This document shows, one piece after another, positions 35,896-48,062 of a stretch of DNA of 64,000 nt (position 1 is the first letter of the stretch; every line of letters begins with the position of its first letter). The translations under genes and the position numbers were made by a program. Source of the DNA: Tetrastigma voinierianum. Its lineage: Eukaryota > Streptophyta > Magnoliopsida > Vitales > Vitaceae. The notes under the pieces are model-generated. The model did not search any database, had not been told where the DNA came from, and saw only the letters and a list, made by a program, of their open reading frames with translations. The stretch covers positions 434,001 to 498,000 of the forward strand of contig JAEQBH010001834.1 in NCBI GenBank assembly GCA_016808115.1, read 5' to 3'.

Positions 35896-37072
35896 AATTC
35901 GATGTTTTTATTTAGATTGTAAATGATATGTTATTTGTTAAGTCTAATAAAAACTATGATTTACAAGAAAAATATTTTTTTATTACATACACTTAGAAAT
36001 TTAATTATATACATTAGGGGTCCTTATTTTATTACTTGGCCTCAGTTCCTCGAAAATATCAAAGACTAAATTCTCATATAGGAGCATGCCTTCCTATGAT
36101 TTCTTTTATGTGCATTTTAATTCCTTTCTTCCAAATCTAAGTATAATCAGGAATTGTGTACCTCTTCAACTTAATTACATGTTCATTTAAGGGTTGAAAA
36201 GAAGTGGCAGCCTTTAAGATGAATTATTATGATCCACATCCTTAGCCAACATCACTCACTAATTTTCCAAAAATTTGAAGTTTTTCTTAACTTTGGAAAT
36301 ACGAATTTACCTTGCAAATTTGAAGTTAATGAGGTTGTTCCTATCCTTTATGAACCTCTTACTATTCTCATTAGACGTCTAAAATATCAAAATGTCGAAG
36401 AAAATAATTTTAGGCTTGTCTCAAAGCTCCCATCTCTTGATTGTCAAGTTCTGGTTCTTATTGCCTTGTTTTTTAGTGCAAAAATATTTTTACAACTGTG
36501 GTAATGACCCTACCTTGTTTTTTTTTTCATTTTTTGAATGGAAATTTTTTCAGAAACAAAAAGAAATAGGTTCTACTTTCATAAAACTATTGCTCTTGAA
36601 CATCCATATTATTGATTATATAGCGAAAAAAAGGCTTAAATTATTCTATATACTATGATTTATGATAAATATATAAATTATTAATATATAAATAAATAAA
36701 TTATTGTTAATGTATATATAGAGAGAGTAATATTTCAATCAGATAGCATTTATACAAAGATAGCTTATAAATAAAAAGGTAATGGATTGGATCTAATGTT
36801 ACTATATATAAAAACTAAAAGATTCCAAAAATAATCATTCTAAGAAAATGTTGAACCGAGAAAAATTGAAGTCATACAAGATCATTGATTATTTTCTTAT
36901 GTATTGATATTCCTTGAGCCACTAAAGGTTTATGTATTAAGCTACTATTCTTTATAACCACACCCCCTTTGCAAGATAGATACATCATAAAAGGTAAAAG
37001 GTTAATGAAAGGAACATATGAACAAATTCAATACTGACCACCACTAAGATTTCACTATTAGGGTATTCAGGA
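35896..37072. other. Intergenic, no gene recognised
   Basis: AT-rich. An ORF at 36229-36504 (+) encodes 91 residues with no recognised motif. A GAGAGA run lies near 36720. Confidence 0.35.
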
Positions 37073-37234
37073 TTAAATTCCATAATTAGTTCCTGCAGGG
37101 GTGTTTGGATTGGGCAGACATTTACTGTACCTGATCCCACAAGCCACAGCTGCTTGACTAGCGTTGCCGGCGCCTGCAAAAGCTACCGCTTGTCCGGTGG
37201 TTACTTGCAGCCTTCTCCCTACGTCAGAATCCAT
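37073..37234 (-). pseudogene. Possible RALF-like peptide gene remnant (53 codons)
   Basis: The - strand ORF begins MDSDVGRRLQ, ends GTNYGI and contains ACGIRYSKCLPNPN. RALF signalling-peptide precursors carry a MDSEI-x-RRIL dibasic processing site just before the mature peptide and a conserved Cys pair downstream. The start of this ORF matches that site closely, and a C-x6-C-L-P-x-P-N resembles some divergent RALF members. The YISY motif needed for receptor binding is not present, the second Cys pair is missing and no signal peptide is in frame; a hydrophobic MLSLLQ stretch upstream is in another frame. It is a broken copy at best, and the resemblance may be chance. Confidence 0.25.
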
Positions 37235-38938
37235 GGAATACTTCGTCCGCCCATGTTCCGATCAGAGCTTCTCCGCCCATCGCCACAGAGCGGTGGGCTG
37301 ATCACTGTCGTTTCATCTCTCTGGAAGCCTTGCAATAGTGACAGCATCAGTATTAGATTACCGCCGCTGAAAATTTCTTCTTCATATCCTCTCCCTTCGT
37401 TTCTTCGGATCTTCCCCTCGCTTAAATGCCTGGTGAGGAGGACAAAACAAAGCCATATATCCAAAGAAAGTAAATTATTAGTTGGATTTATTAATTAAAT
37501 TATAATATTAGTCATGCACCCACATGCATATTGCTGACCAAATGGATTTATGTCACCTCACTGCTTCTCTTCTTGAGGGTCTATTATGGTAGTATTAAGT
37601 ATATTAGAAATCGTTTTAATTAATTAATAATTAAAGAACTATATTTAATTAAGATATTTAAAACTATAAAATTGAGATTAAGTAATAGAGCAGATGGTTA
37701 TATTTCAACTGAACAAGTCGTTGTAGGTTGCATGATTGACCTTCATATATATGGAGACAATGGCCTTTGATTTTTACCTAATGATCTTATCAATTGTTTA
37801 CATTTTTCAAGCACGTCTCTTGGCCCACATCTACCTCATCAAGAGGCCAGCATGACTTGTTTTCTTATTCAAAAATAGGCTATTTATATTCATTAGTTAA
37901 TTAATATATTAGTTGAGAAATTTATTAAAAAACTAACAGATCAAGAGCTTGCTTGACAATAGTTTTAGAAACTTATAATAGTTTTAAAGTGTTTTATTCC
38001 AAAAAAAAAGTTTTTAATATAGAAAGAAATAAAAACATTTGATAAAATCTAAAAAACACTTTAAAACAAATAGAAAAATTTATTTATAATAGTTTTCTAG
38101 AAAAATATTTGATAGGTGATTTAAAAAAAAAAATTTCTAAGAATTAATTTTACTAAAAATACTTTTAAGTAAAATTATCATCATTCATATTTTAATTTTT
38201 TTTTATTTAGAAAATATTTCTAGTTTTTATAAGAGTGTGTTCGCTAATTGTTTCCAATGTAACTTTTTTTTTTAAATTATTTTTAAGATGATCACTTATC
38301 AAATCTTTCATTCAGAAATATTAAAAGTGAATTTCAACATAACAAGTAATATATAGAATTTTTGAAAGCGTTTCATGAATTTTATCAAACACTCATTTTA
38401 TTAAAAAGATATATTTCAGGCCAAAAACATTTCAGAATCATGATCAAACCTCTAACACTTGAATGACAAGGTTATTCAAGGCAAAAGTATTAGGTAAAAT
38501 GTTTTCTTGTAACTTTTATCAAAGGTTTCTGATTCTAGCATATAAGATATTGGTACATACATGCTCTCACAAGTTTTTAGCTTTTTCCTACATTGCTATG
38601 TAACCCTAATTAATTAAAGGATTTAATATTCATTTGAACCTTTTAAATTGAGGGTAGTACTAGAGATTTGAAATTGATGATGATGACTTCTCAGCGACCA
38701 TTTTATTTAATTGTTGATCTGGTCCTCTTATAATTCAATCTTAGACGTCCCTTTCTTGATAACACGTCACCTGTAAACATTGAGAATACCGCCAAACTTG
38801 TGTACTATGTGATAAAAATGGAACTGACTTAATAGCAAGAACAAAGAATTAACAATGACAAATGGCTAGAAATGATTATTGATCGGTTACCAAAACGATC
38901 GCGTCGGGTGAATCTGCATTGCGGATATGTGGTGAGAC
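37235..38938. other. Intergenic AT-rich DNA
   Basis: From 37500 to 38880 the sequence is strongly AT-rich with A/T runs. I see no gene, LTR or MITE terminus. Confidence 0.4.
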
Positions 38939-41900
38939 TAGTGATCTCCAAAAGGCCCTGGTCCGAGGTCCGCTGGGGTCTGGGCCGACCCGATGGGCTT
39001 TAGTCCTACCAGTCCTGAGGTCCATCCGGCCCAAGCCCGCAGGGCTGCCTGGCCCGGCTCACTCAGCCGGCCCCGACCGGCCGGCCGCCTCGAACGACGG
39101 CCCAGGGCCCGCCTGCAGCCCGCCCGTGCTTCTCCACCCGAGCGCCCGCCCGTAGCCCCCGTTTGTAGCCCCCCCGCCTAAAACCCGCGACAGCCCCGCC
39201 TGCAGCCCATCTAAAAGCCCACTTAAAAGCCCGCCTAAAAGCCCAACCCTCCATATGTGCTTTTTTATTTAAATTGTATTCAAGCTTAAATAAAAAGTAA
39301 GTTTAAAAAACAATTCAAAATAAAAATACATCATTTAAAAATTTTATTAATCAAATATAATTACACTTAGAAATGTATGAAAAGTTTACATCACTACAAA
39401 ATAAAAGTACATCCCAACCAGTTTAAGACCTACTTATTTGTCAATCATTTACTTTTTCAACCATAAGAAAATAAAATACAATATACATTTCCAATAAAAT
39501 ATTTTAACTATTATTTTCCAAGTGATTCGAACTATCTTTAATCTCATTCATGTCTTGATATTTTAAGTTCTCCGTATCACCACTTTCCGCCTCGCCTTCG
39601 AACATGATCATGCTATCTCTTGTCCGCTAAACTCCACCTTTTAACATACTACTACTCGATCGCTTCGAGTGACAAATTACATCTCATAACCACTCTTCCA
39701 CCCGCACTAGTGCGCCTGATGCGACTCCAGATCATAGGCACGATTAATACATCACGCACAATAGATAACAATCGGTATTTAATTTGTCATTGCTTTCCAC
39801 CATTCTAAAATATCAAAATCTTCATTATCTCTAAATTCAATCGTTTCTTACACCGGTATATCTATCTATCCGTTGTATTATTCGAGAACTCATGGTTACC
39901 TTTTTTCTACTTTTTTAACATTTCTAGCGGCTTTTATAAAAGATGAGGAGTTTGTCAGGATGATGATTTTATCAAACTAATATTATTACCATATTTTTCT
40001 TTATAAATATTATATAAAATATATAATAACGAATTCTATTTCATTTTTAATTTCTTCAATTTTTATTTGATCTTTCATTGTAAATAATCGTAATCATTCA
40101 TCTAAAGCATCAAATTTTAATCTAAGGTCCACTAAAACCAATATAATAAATTAAAGGTATTTCTCCTCATTATTTTTAATTTTTTCTATCATTGCAAAAA
40201 TTGCATCATTAAAAATTTCATAACTTAAATAATTTTGAAGTATCATATCAATTCTAGTTATTTGCATAATGACCTGATGTGAAGTTGGATAATACACACT
40301 ACAAAAAATATTTGTTGAAGTATCAAAATTTTCAAAAAGATCTCGTAGAAGGTCCGCAATGTGCCAATCATAATCATTTAATACATCAACATCTACATCA
40401 ATATTATTATTAGATAATTGCATTTCATATAATTGTACTACTTTTTATATTTTGTAATATTTTGTAAAAGCTTATAAGTAGAATTCCATCTAGTTGGTAT
40501 GTCTAAACTTATATTTTTTCTTTCATATTTGCAATTTTGCAACAATAAAAAAATAATTCATGTTTTGCTTGGGAACAATTAATATTATATGCAATGTCTC
40601 TAATTTTTTCTAATATACTATCAACTTGTTTTAATCCATCTTTTATAATCAAATTTAGAATATGTGCACAACAATGTACGTGAAATAATTTTGCATGATC
40701 ATCGCTTATTTGCGTAAAATCTTTTTTAATCTTTTGTATTGCTACATCATTATTTGAAGCATTATCTATGTTATTGTAAATATTTTTATCATGAATACTC
40801 TAAATCTATAATTTCATAATTTATTAAAGTTAAGTATATTTTTACCATTATGGAGTATTTATTGTTTTAAATGAAATTATTCTTTATTTAACATCCATTC
40901 ACTATCTATATAATGAGCAAGAATACATAAAAAGCCTCTACGCATTAAAGATGCCCAAATATCGATGCTAAACAAATTTTTCTTCAAAATTTGCAAAATA
41001 TCGTTTTTAAATTTTCTCGTTTGTTTGAAATTTTTTCATAATATCTCTTTAACAAGATTTCTGACCAACCTTTGAATTGAGGATTAATCAATGTTTGAAT
41101 TGTTTCTGAATAATCATCAGTTTCCATCATATTAAAAGGTTGTTCAGCTCTTATTATGTAATCAATCATTCCTTTACGACAAGCAGACTCATCATAAGAA
41201 AATGTGTTTAAATTTCCACATTCATCTTTACCTAATTGCATATAATTTCTAATATCTACATTATGCTTATTTTTACATTGTCTATTTTCTGTAGTCTTTA
41301 AATGACTTCAGGCCCGAATTTGATCCACCACTAAGAAGTTTGTTACAAATTTTACATTTTGCTTTTATTTCTTTTTTATTATTTTCTAAAATTATTTCTA
41401 TTCTATCAAAAAATTTCATATATTTGAACTAAGTTTTTTGCTTAATGATGCACATGGACTAGAAGAAGATGCACATGCACTATCCATATTAAAATTATTA
41501 ATAAAATATTATACTAAAAATAAAATAATGAATCAAAATAAAATGTAACAAATAAGAAAAAATAGAGGGCGGAGAAATATTACCTAATCGAAGATCGCCT
41601 GAAATTTTTTAAATCAACTACTGAGTCACTCAATGCTTGATTTGCACCACCAATAATATCATGACATGTAAGAATAATCAAGAAAATGAAGTATTAAAGA
41701 ATATGAGAGCAAATTGTGAAAAATGAAGGAATTTGAAGAGAGCATGAAAAATTAAGAGAGGTTGATGAAAAATTAAGAGAATTTGTGGAGTATTTATAGA
41801 GAAAAAAAAAAAAACAAAGAGGTGTGCATGGTCATGTGACCACTGCAAGGGGGGAGGGAGGTTTGGGAGCAGCCAACTGGCCATATGACCGTCGGGGGCA

Positions 41901-42269
41901 GGCGTGGGGCAAAGAGGACAAAGGAGGAGGAGCAGGGGCTCGCAGGGGAGGGTGGCGAGCCCGCCACTCCGCCCGTCAGGCTCGCCATCGCCACTGGCCC
42001 CACTCCAAATTCAAGCCCTCCACTCAACACCGCCCGCTGGGCCCGCCATTCTGGCTCCGCCCGCCCGTCACCCCCGGGCCCGGGTCTCCTACTTCACACC
42101 GCCCTGGGGGTCTGGCCCAAGATAAAGCCGCGGCTGACCGTGGGCCTTAAAAATTAAATTCCGGCCTCGGCCGGCCGCTGGATCAAGTCTACAAGCGATA
42201 GCCCTGCCCGAATCGGCCGCGAGCCTAACTCGACGGCCGCCTGCTCGGTCCCGCCCAAGAAGACCCCTA
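38939..42269 (-). mobile_element. Complete hAT transposon with target-site duplication
   Basis: The left end reads TAGTGATCTCC and the right end, on the - strand, TAGGGGTCTTC (8 of 11 identical). GTGAGACT just outside the left end (38932-38939) and GCGAGACT outside the right (42270-42277) form the 8-bp target duplication with one C/T difference. Both subterminal regions are GC-rich with GGCCCG-type repeats (38955-39240; 41930-42260), unlike the AT-rich core, as in many plant hAT elements. The transposase relic lies inside on the - strand. Confidence 0.75.
39620..41487 (-). pseudogene. hAT transposase (RICESLEEPER-like), many stops
   Basis: Starts MDSACASSSSPCASLSKKL at 41487. BED finger: KCKIC-like, then SHLK and NRQC around 41270-41400, with stops. 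Then YDESACRKGMIDYIIRAEQP and FKGWSEILLKRYYEKI (ORF 40984-41241), the block after the finger in RICESLEEPER-type proteins. Catalytic core remnants: HYIDSEWMLNK, KIFTI, and a DW...LL region. DWHIADLLRDLFENFDTSTN is in 40151-40423. The C-terminal dimerisation signature, WWKAM then RDVLIVPM and SAGGRVVMRCNLSLEAIE, lies near 39630-39810. At about 620 codons it is near full family length. The stops mean it is not functional. Confidence 0.75.
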
Positions 42270-42410
42270 GCGAGACTCAGATTAAGAGTAATTAAAACAT
42301 ATTAATTTTTTAAATTCTTTTTTACATGTTTTTTTTCTTTTCTTATTATTATTATTTTGTTTATTCACTTCCTATTGCTTTCAAGAATCCATGGCTCCTC
42401 AATAATACAT
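42270..42410. other. Short spacer between the hAT element and a MITE
   Basis: AT-rich. Contains the hAT target duplication at its left edge and the MITE target duplication at its right edge. Confidence 0.5.
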
Positions 42411-43234
42411 GGATAAGGTGCAAAAATGCTCCTAATGTTTGCCCAAATGTTCAACTCGGCACCAAAACTTTTTTCCGGTCAAAAAATGCTCATAACGTTT
42501 GTTCCATAGTTCAATCATGCCCCTATGTATTGTCAATAAATTGAAGAGTTAGACAAACGCACTAAAAAACATCTCCGACGTGAAACCCATACGCTATTTT
42601 CCATTCTCGCTCGTATCACGTTTTCTCAGGTTTATGAAAGATTGAAGTCGGGCTATCAAAAGCTAAGCTTTTTTCGATATTTTCGATGCATCGACCAAAT
42701 GTTGTCGGGGTTGTTCAATGGAATAAATTTTTTCTAAGGATGTGCCTAGATGTGGTTCTCGTGACAACTTCAACTTTGATTTCGCCTTCTAAAGATGCTT
42801 GTCAGATATTGATGGACTACATGTATGATGAATGTCCTAAATTGGAGAAAAAATTGACACTAAATTTGAGATTAAGAAAATAAATTTTTTTGATGTTGGT
42901 GGTAATATTAAAAGAATGTTGGTGATGATGGAGGTGTTGGGTGGGACTATGAGAAGAGATAGAGAGGAGAGGAGAGGGAAAGAGAGTGACTTGTGACGTG
43001 TAGGTTCCATGTTAGAGGCGTTTAACTTCCGTTTGTCCACTTGTTCACTATGTTAATGGTAAGGGCATAGTCAAAGGTGCTTAACACTTGTTTGTGCACT
43101 TGTTCAATCTTTTAACAATAGGGACATAGCTAAGCTACAAGACATATGTTAAGTGCATCTTTAGACCCAAAAAAAAGTTTATACACCTAATTGGACATAC
43201 ACACAAACATCATGGGCATTTGTACACCTTATCC
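42411..43234. mobile_element. Mutator-like MITE, 0.82 kb, with about 95-bp imperfect terminal inverted repeats
   Basis: The left end is GGATAAGGTGCAAAAATGCT. The right end on the - strand is GGATAAGGTGTACAAATGCC, and the match continues for about 95 bp through a T-rich core. CAATAATACAT (42400-42410) and CAATAATATAT (43236-43246) flank it as a 9-11-bp direct repeat with one difference. Long inverted repeats plus a 9-11-bp duplication point to Mutator-type mobilisation. The interior codes for nothing recognisable. Confidence 0.7.
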
Positions 43235-43246
43235 CCAATAATATAT

Positions 43247-43855
43247 AACTACAACTAAAATATGTACATTAGAGCACCATTATTTTGTGCAATGAAACAT
43301 ACAAATCATTTAAGCAATGATTTCACAAAAAAAGCAAATGAATGATAGAAAGAAAAAAACCCTAAAAACATAAAGAGAAAGAGAATATAAACAAAGACTA
43401 TACTACCCTTTAAATGAAAAAGAAAGACAATAACCATTTTTTTATTTAACAATGGCTACTCGCTTGTTTGACTTTACGATGTTAGGTACGATTTTCTATT
43501 CAACTAGATGACCCAACATATATTCATAACCATGGGTCTCCGAATTAGCTTGCTGGACCTCTACTAATCTCATGAAACTTTGAAGTTAACAAGATTGGTA
43601 AGCCTCCGTGACCTAAGGATTCAAACTCTATGATGATTCAGAAACAAACCTAAAAGTCAGTTGATTGGAGTTACCATTATTATCATGATATGATGAAAGA
43701 CAATTTATGAGAAGTGATTCCACCCACATGACATTGTTATATGACACGCAAAAATGATACATCATCGACGGAAAAACCTGGTCCCAGGAATCCCTAAATG
43801 AGGAAGAAAAAAAAGCAAAGTAAATGTGATCTCATATAAACTAAACATGCATCCT
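43247..43855. other. Intergenic, no gene recognised
   Basis: A-rich sequence without clear ORFs or repeats. Confidence 0.4.
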
Positions 43856-44025
43856 TCATGAAATGCGGCTTGTATCTATCACAGGGTTCTTAGGTACTTC
43901 ATCCACATTCCTACTTGGGAGGCAATCTCTTGTATGCACGACCTTGTCCAAAGCAGGCTTTGGTGACTTAAATTCAGAAGATCTAGGAGTTCTGACATCT
44001 CCATAATCAATGACCATCCTCAGCT
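43856..44025 (-). CDS. Possible terminal exon of an unidentified gene
   Basis: On the - strand a T/C-rich stretch ending TTTTTCTAG forms a good 3' splice site at 44026-44028. The following 56 codons read LRMVIDYGDVRTPRSSEFKS, PKPALDKVVHTRDCLPSRN and VDEVPKNPVIDTSRIS, then stop. Composition and the clean splice site look like real coding sequence, and the frame is intact. I do not recognise the family, and no upstream exon could be tied to it. It could be a gene fragment captured by a transposon. Confidence 0.35.
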
Positions 44026-45159
44026 CTAGAAAAATGAGATATGGAGACACAATTTTAGTTGGGGTCAGAAAAATCCACAACACAGATGTTATATATGACA
44101 AAATCTGATTGTGTCATGAGTAAAAGGTGGTTCATTCAAATCTTATAGTGCGAGGAATTGATTAAGCCTTATTTGTAGGAACACTGTACTTTCTGACTAA
44201 TAATGGACATTTACTATATCTGACCTTATGAATGCATGCTCTTTGTGCGCTGCAAATACTTCAAAACCCGTCAGACTACGGGTCTTTGATCAATTATACA
44301 AGCCGATTGTTCACGTTCTCCCTTAAACCCTGCAGCTCGGGACTAATTTTTCTTCCATGTTGCCAAAATCCTCAATCCATTATTCTTCTATACATTGATT
44401 GATTTTTCTTCTAATTCTCTTCTTTCTCAATCTCATGAGTTTAGTTTCATCTTCTACGCCAAGAGAAATGAAAATTAAAAGATAATTTCTAAATGTCCTT
44501 ATAATTATACCATCCTGGATCATCTCCTACTCAGCTCTAGTCCCATATACTCGATCTGAGACCGCCATCTGCGGAAATTTTTTTATAATCTGTGGTGATT
44601 TGATCCCTTTTGCATTAATTTGACGTTTAGGATTTTCATGTTCTCTGCAGTTCAGGTTTCTGATTTACGTTTAGATTCGTTGATAAAAGTGGGTCCCGAG
44701 CTTTCTACGGATCGATAAAGTATTATCTTGTGCTTTTTCATATATAAATCGTGGTTCTTCGAGTAGAGTGCGGACTGAAGCTGGATCTTTACACGCATTT
44801 CCAGGGAGACACGCAGTGCGGCGAGTTCAATTAGGAGGATCAGTGCACAGACCCTAGCTACGAAATGCGGAAAGCTCTGCTTTACCTTGGATGTTCTCGT
44901 ACAATTCGAAACGGGCGTACACATTCTTCGACAGGCCCATTTATGTATTTGGCTTTCGATGAGAAGATGGAAAGATCAGAGGCTGCGTGTTTGTAAGATC
45001 GGTGGAATTCTAGAGGTTGGTTGGGGATTTTCGCGAGGATGAATATCTCTTGTGTTGTATGAATGATTAATATTTCTTCATTTCTTACTCCAAAAATGTT
45101 TTATCATAATTATTTTCTGATTTTCCACTCAAATTTTTGGATGGAATGTTTGGAAATTT

Positions 45160-45194
<35 letters not shown>

Positions 45195-47100
45195 TCTTAT
45201 ATTTATCGATAAAAAAGCAATATATATATATATATATATATATATGAAAAAAGAGCACAAAGCTCTGAAAAATTACCTGAGAGAATCTGAGAACAAAGGA
45301 AATTTGGTATATTAGTTATCGATACTGTGTTTTTATGCGAACATGAGATATAGTCTTCTTAGGTGATCCTTGCTCTTGAAAATATCTGTAAGTAGAAAGC
45401 GACTCCATGCTTTAGGTATGGTATCTGCGAGTTGTTAGGATTTTAAACACGATATCTTACGAACGAGCGAAGTTGAGAAAATAGTGAGCTGGCTTCTGTG
45501 TGTTGACATCTGTGATCATCATTAAGTTATTAAGTGTTAGTAATTAATTCTGAACTTCATATTACGTAATGTGTATGCATCTCTTGTGTGATTAATCTTC
45601 TGGCTGAGATGTACCTCCAGGTTGGATACGCATATTTATATTGACTTTGTATGTTGGAGATGGTTTCTTTCTCTCTTCTATTGACTGGAGTTCAAAAGTT
45701 AAAGAGGACCCTTGGCGTGATTGTTACGATAAAAAATTACACATATGTTTTTGGTGTAACTATGCATGTTGCCCTCTTCCATTTAATTTGGATGAGGTAT
45801 GGCTTAATTAGTTGATGCTTCTTTCGACCCCATTTCTTGAATATTGTCTTTGGGACACGCACTTGGCGTCGCCAAGATCCTGGCGTTGGAGAGTGAGAAA
45901 CTCTTATTATCATCTGCGCCGAAGTGAATCGTTTGGTTGAAGGAATAAAGGGAAGTTCTTGTTAGAGCTCCTCGACCATCCATAGTGAATCTCGAGATTA
46001 GTTTGTGAAATTGCAACTAGAGGTAAAGGATTAGCTCGATACTTGTCTACTTTGTCTTTTAGGTTTTTGTATTTTCTCTAATGTGTTGCTTATTTGGATG
46101 CCTTGGTAATGGATTATCTTTTGAAAAAATTGATTTTTTGTCTCAATTCCATCATTCTGATGGCATTGGAAACTGCGATAATAAAGTTCGCATTATTACA
46201 GTAGACAAGTACTAATTTGATGAGACCTTAAAATTTTGACTTATTACGATTAGTTAAAATGCGAGGATAATGAATGACTGCTAACTTTCATAGTTAAAAT
46301 GCGGCATAATTAAATGCTAAGTTGAGCAACCCAGTTCACTTACTAACCCATATGTGATTAAAGCCCCATGTGTAGCAACGAACAAAGCGAGAGAACAAAA
46401 TTGAGACTGTAAAAAGGTCCCCCCAGTTCAGTTTCCATCATTATCAATGAAATCTAGGAAAAATGTCGTATCCATGCAATTTCATGATTCACATTGTAAC
46501 AAGCTTCCAGTAAGCATCCATTTAAATGGCTCGCTCCTCCATAGGATTCTTACATTTGCTTTCCTTCCATAAACTCCAAGGTAAGCACAATAGAGTTCTT
46601 TTCCAGTTTTCTCACCTATCACTTCTAGGAAACTTACCCTGCTTGCTAGATAACCTCTGTCGTATAATGGTAGGACCCAACAATACTTGTGCCAACATGC
46701 ACAGTGAAAATAATAGTTGATCACCATTCTCATCCTATTTGCACATCTGAGAACAATTCAATATTATTCCTTTCTTTTAATTCATGAACTTAAACAATGG
46801 GATTTAAGAGAAGTAGTTGGGTTATCACTTGAGGAATTAGCATTTAAGAAACTTAGTACAATCTTTTTATCATATGACAATTGGTGTCTTTTGGCAGTGT
46901 ATGGTGTAAATAAACCTAGTGGTGCTTATTGTAGGATAACCATGTCAATAGGATGAGCCTTAATGGCATGGTGAAAAGCGGGATTGATGGGATTAACCTT
47001 GTAGTTTGTCCATTGCTTTTTGGGTGCATATTCATACTTGGTGCCTTGATGACCTAAGTTGGATGATTTGGAATTTAGCTATGATGTGATTGGAGAAATT
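44026..47100. other. Intergenic with microsatellites, no gene proven
   Basis: Contains (AT)n runs, a splice-like CTCTGCAG at 44642-44649 and short unrecognised ORFs (44652-44924 -, 46482-46733 -, 46717-46956 +). Some stretches near 44500-45000 are less AT-rich and could be remnants of a host gene 5' region, but none gives a recognisable protein. Confidence 0.35.
45161..45245. repeat. Two neighbouring (AT)n runs
   Basis: (AT)n at 45162-45193 and 45220-45245, separated by about 27 bp. Confidence 0.9.
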
Positions 47101-47268
47101 GGCACTACAAGAAAAGCGTCTTATAGGCATCTTCCTCAGGAAGACCACAAGACAAGAATTTTAACTGCCAGCTAACAAATATGCATAACAGAATTTTAAC
47201 AAATATGCAATCTGGAAAATTGATTATTCTCATAAATAGTAAACATCGTACAAGTAACTTGTAGTGCC
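47101..47268. mobile_element. Candidate 168-bp mini-element with perfect 11-bp inverted ends
   Basis: GGCACTACAAG at 47101 and its exact inverse CTTGTAGTGCC at 47258-47268. CACTACAAG is the CACTA-family terminal motif, and the left end continues GAAAAGCG. No 3-bp target duplication is seen if the ends are CACTA...TAGTG, since the flanking bases GG/CC extend the inverted repeat instead. Small size and absence of coding suggest a MITE. Confidence 0.4.
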
Positions 47269-48062
47269 TCACATGTAACTTGCCTCATCCAAAAGACTTC
47301 TTCAAATGAGCCCATTGATCAATATATCGTACCTCTGATATTAGTTAGAAACTTTTGGATAAGAGATTGGAAAAGAGCTTCCTCACGCCTTAAAGTTCAG
47401 CACCTCTACACATGACATCAGCCAGACTATAGCATGAATCTCTTTAGGTGATTCATAGTAAGTGAATAAGAAATAAGTAAAAGAAAGAAGGGGACAGGAT
47501 CCTCACTTTCTCCTGTTGATTTCTTCTAAAATAGAACATATACAAATAAATAAATAAATAACCATTAAGTAAACGACAAAGAAAAATAAATAAATTAATT
47601 AATTAAAAAAATGACCATCAATAACAAAACATCCATACTCACACCCTCAAAGCCAGAATAGTCTTTCGGCTATCCTCACCAGCACTAAAGTAGGTAGTTA
47701 TAAAAAAGAAGCTAAGTGTCTCACATGACGAGCTGTGATGGCATTACTGTAAAAAATTTAAGTATCATTTAGGACTTTGAAGATCTAGAGAAGTGTTCTT
47801 CACGCGAGTTTTGATATCTGCCAAAGTATCATGTTGTTTTGTTTTGTTTTAGTTTTGTTTTTGGGTGTATAGTGTTTTTGGTTAAACTTCTTGTGTGGTT
47901 TGTACTTCATGGTTTCTTGATTTCTTCTTATGTCATCTTGTTGGACTCCTTTTCATTATATGGTTTATTTCATAGCTATACTATGCTCCATGTTTCATTA
48001 CATTTACAGTAGTGGTGTATATATTGAGAAAAATGAAGATTAGATTTAGATCAGCGGTTGCT
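47269..48062. other. Intergenic, no gene recognised
   Basis: AT-rich, with a GTTTTGTTTT slippage region near 47840. No gene seen. Confidence 0.4.

Noticed and set aside
36229..36658. Two overlapping hydrophobic ORFs on the + strand
   Set aside because: No recognised domain; the overlap and the T-rich base composition suggest chance.
38919..39254. GC-rich Pro/Ala/Arg ORFs on both strands, also at 41824-42157
   Set aside because: These are the GC-rich subterminal regions of the hAT element, open by composition only.
44652..44924. 90-codon ORF on the - strand starting MCTPVSNC
   Set aside because: The opposite strand has splice-like and UTR-like features of equal strength, and neither frame gives a recognisable protein.
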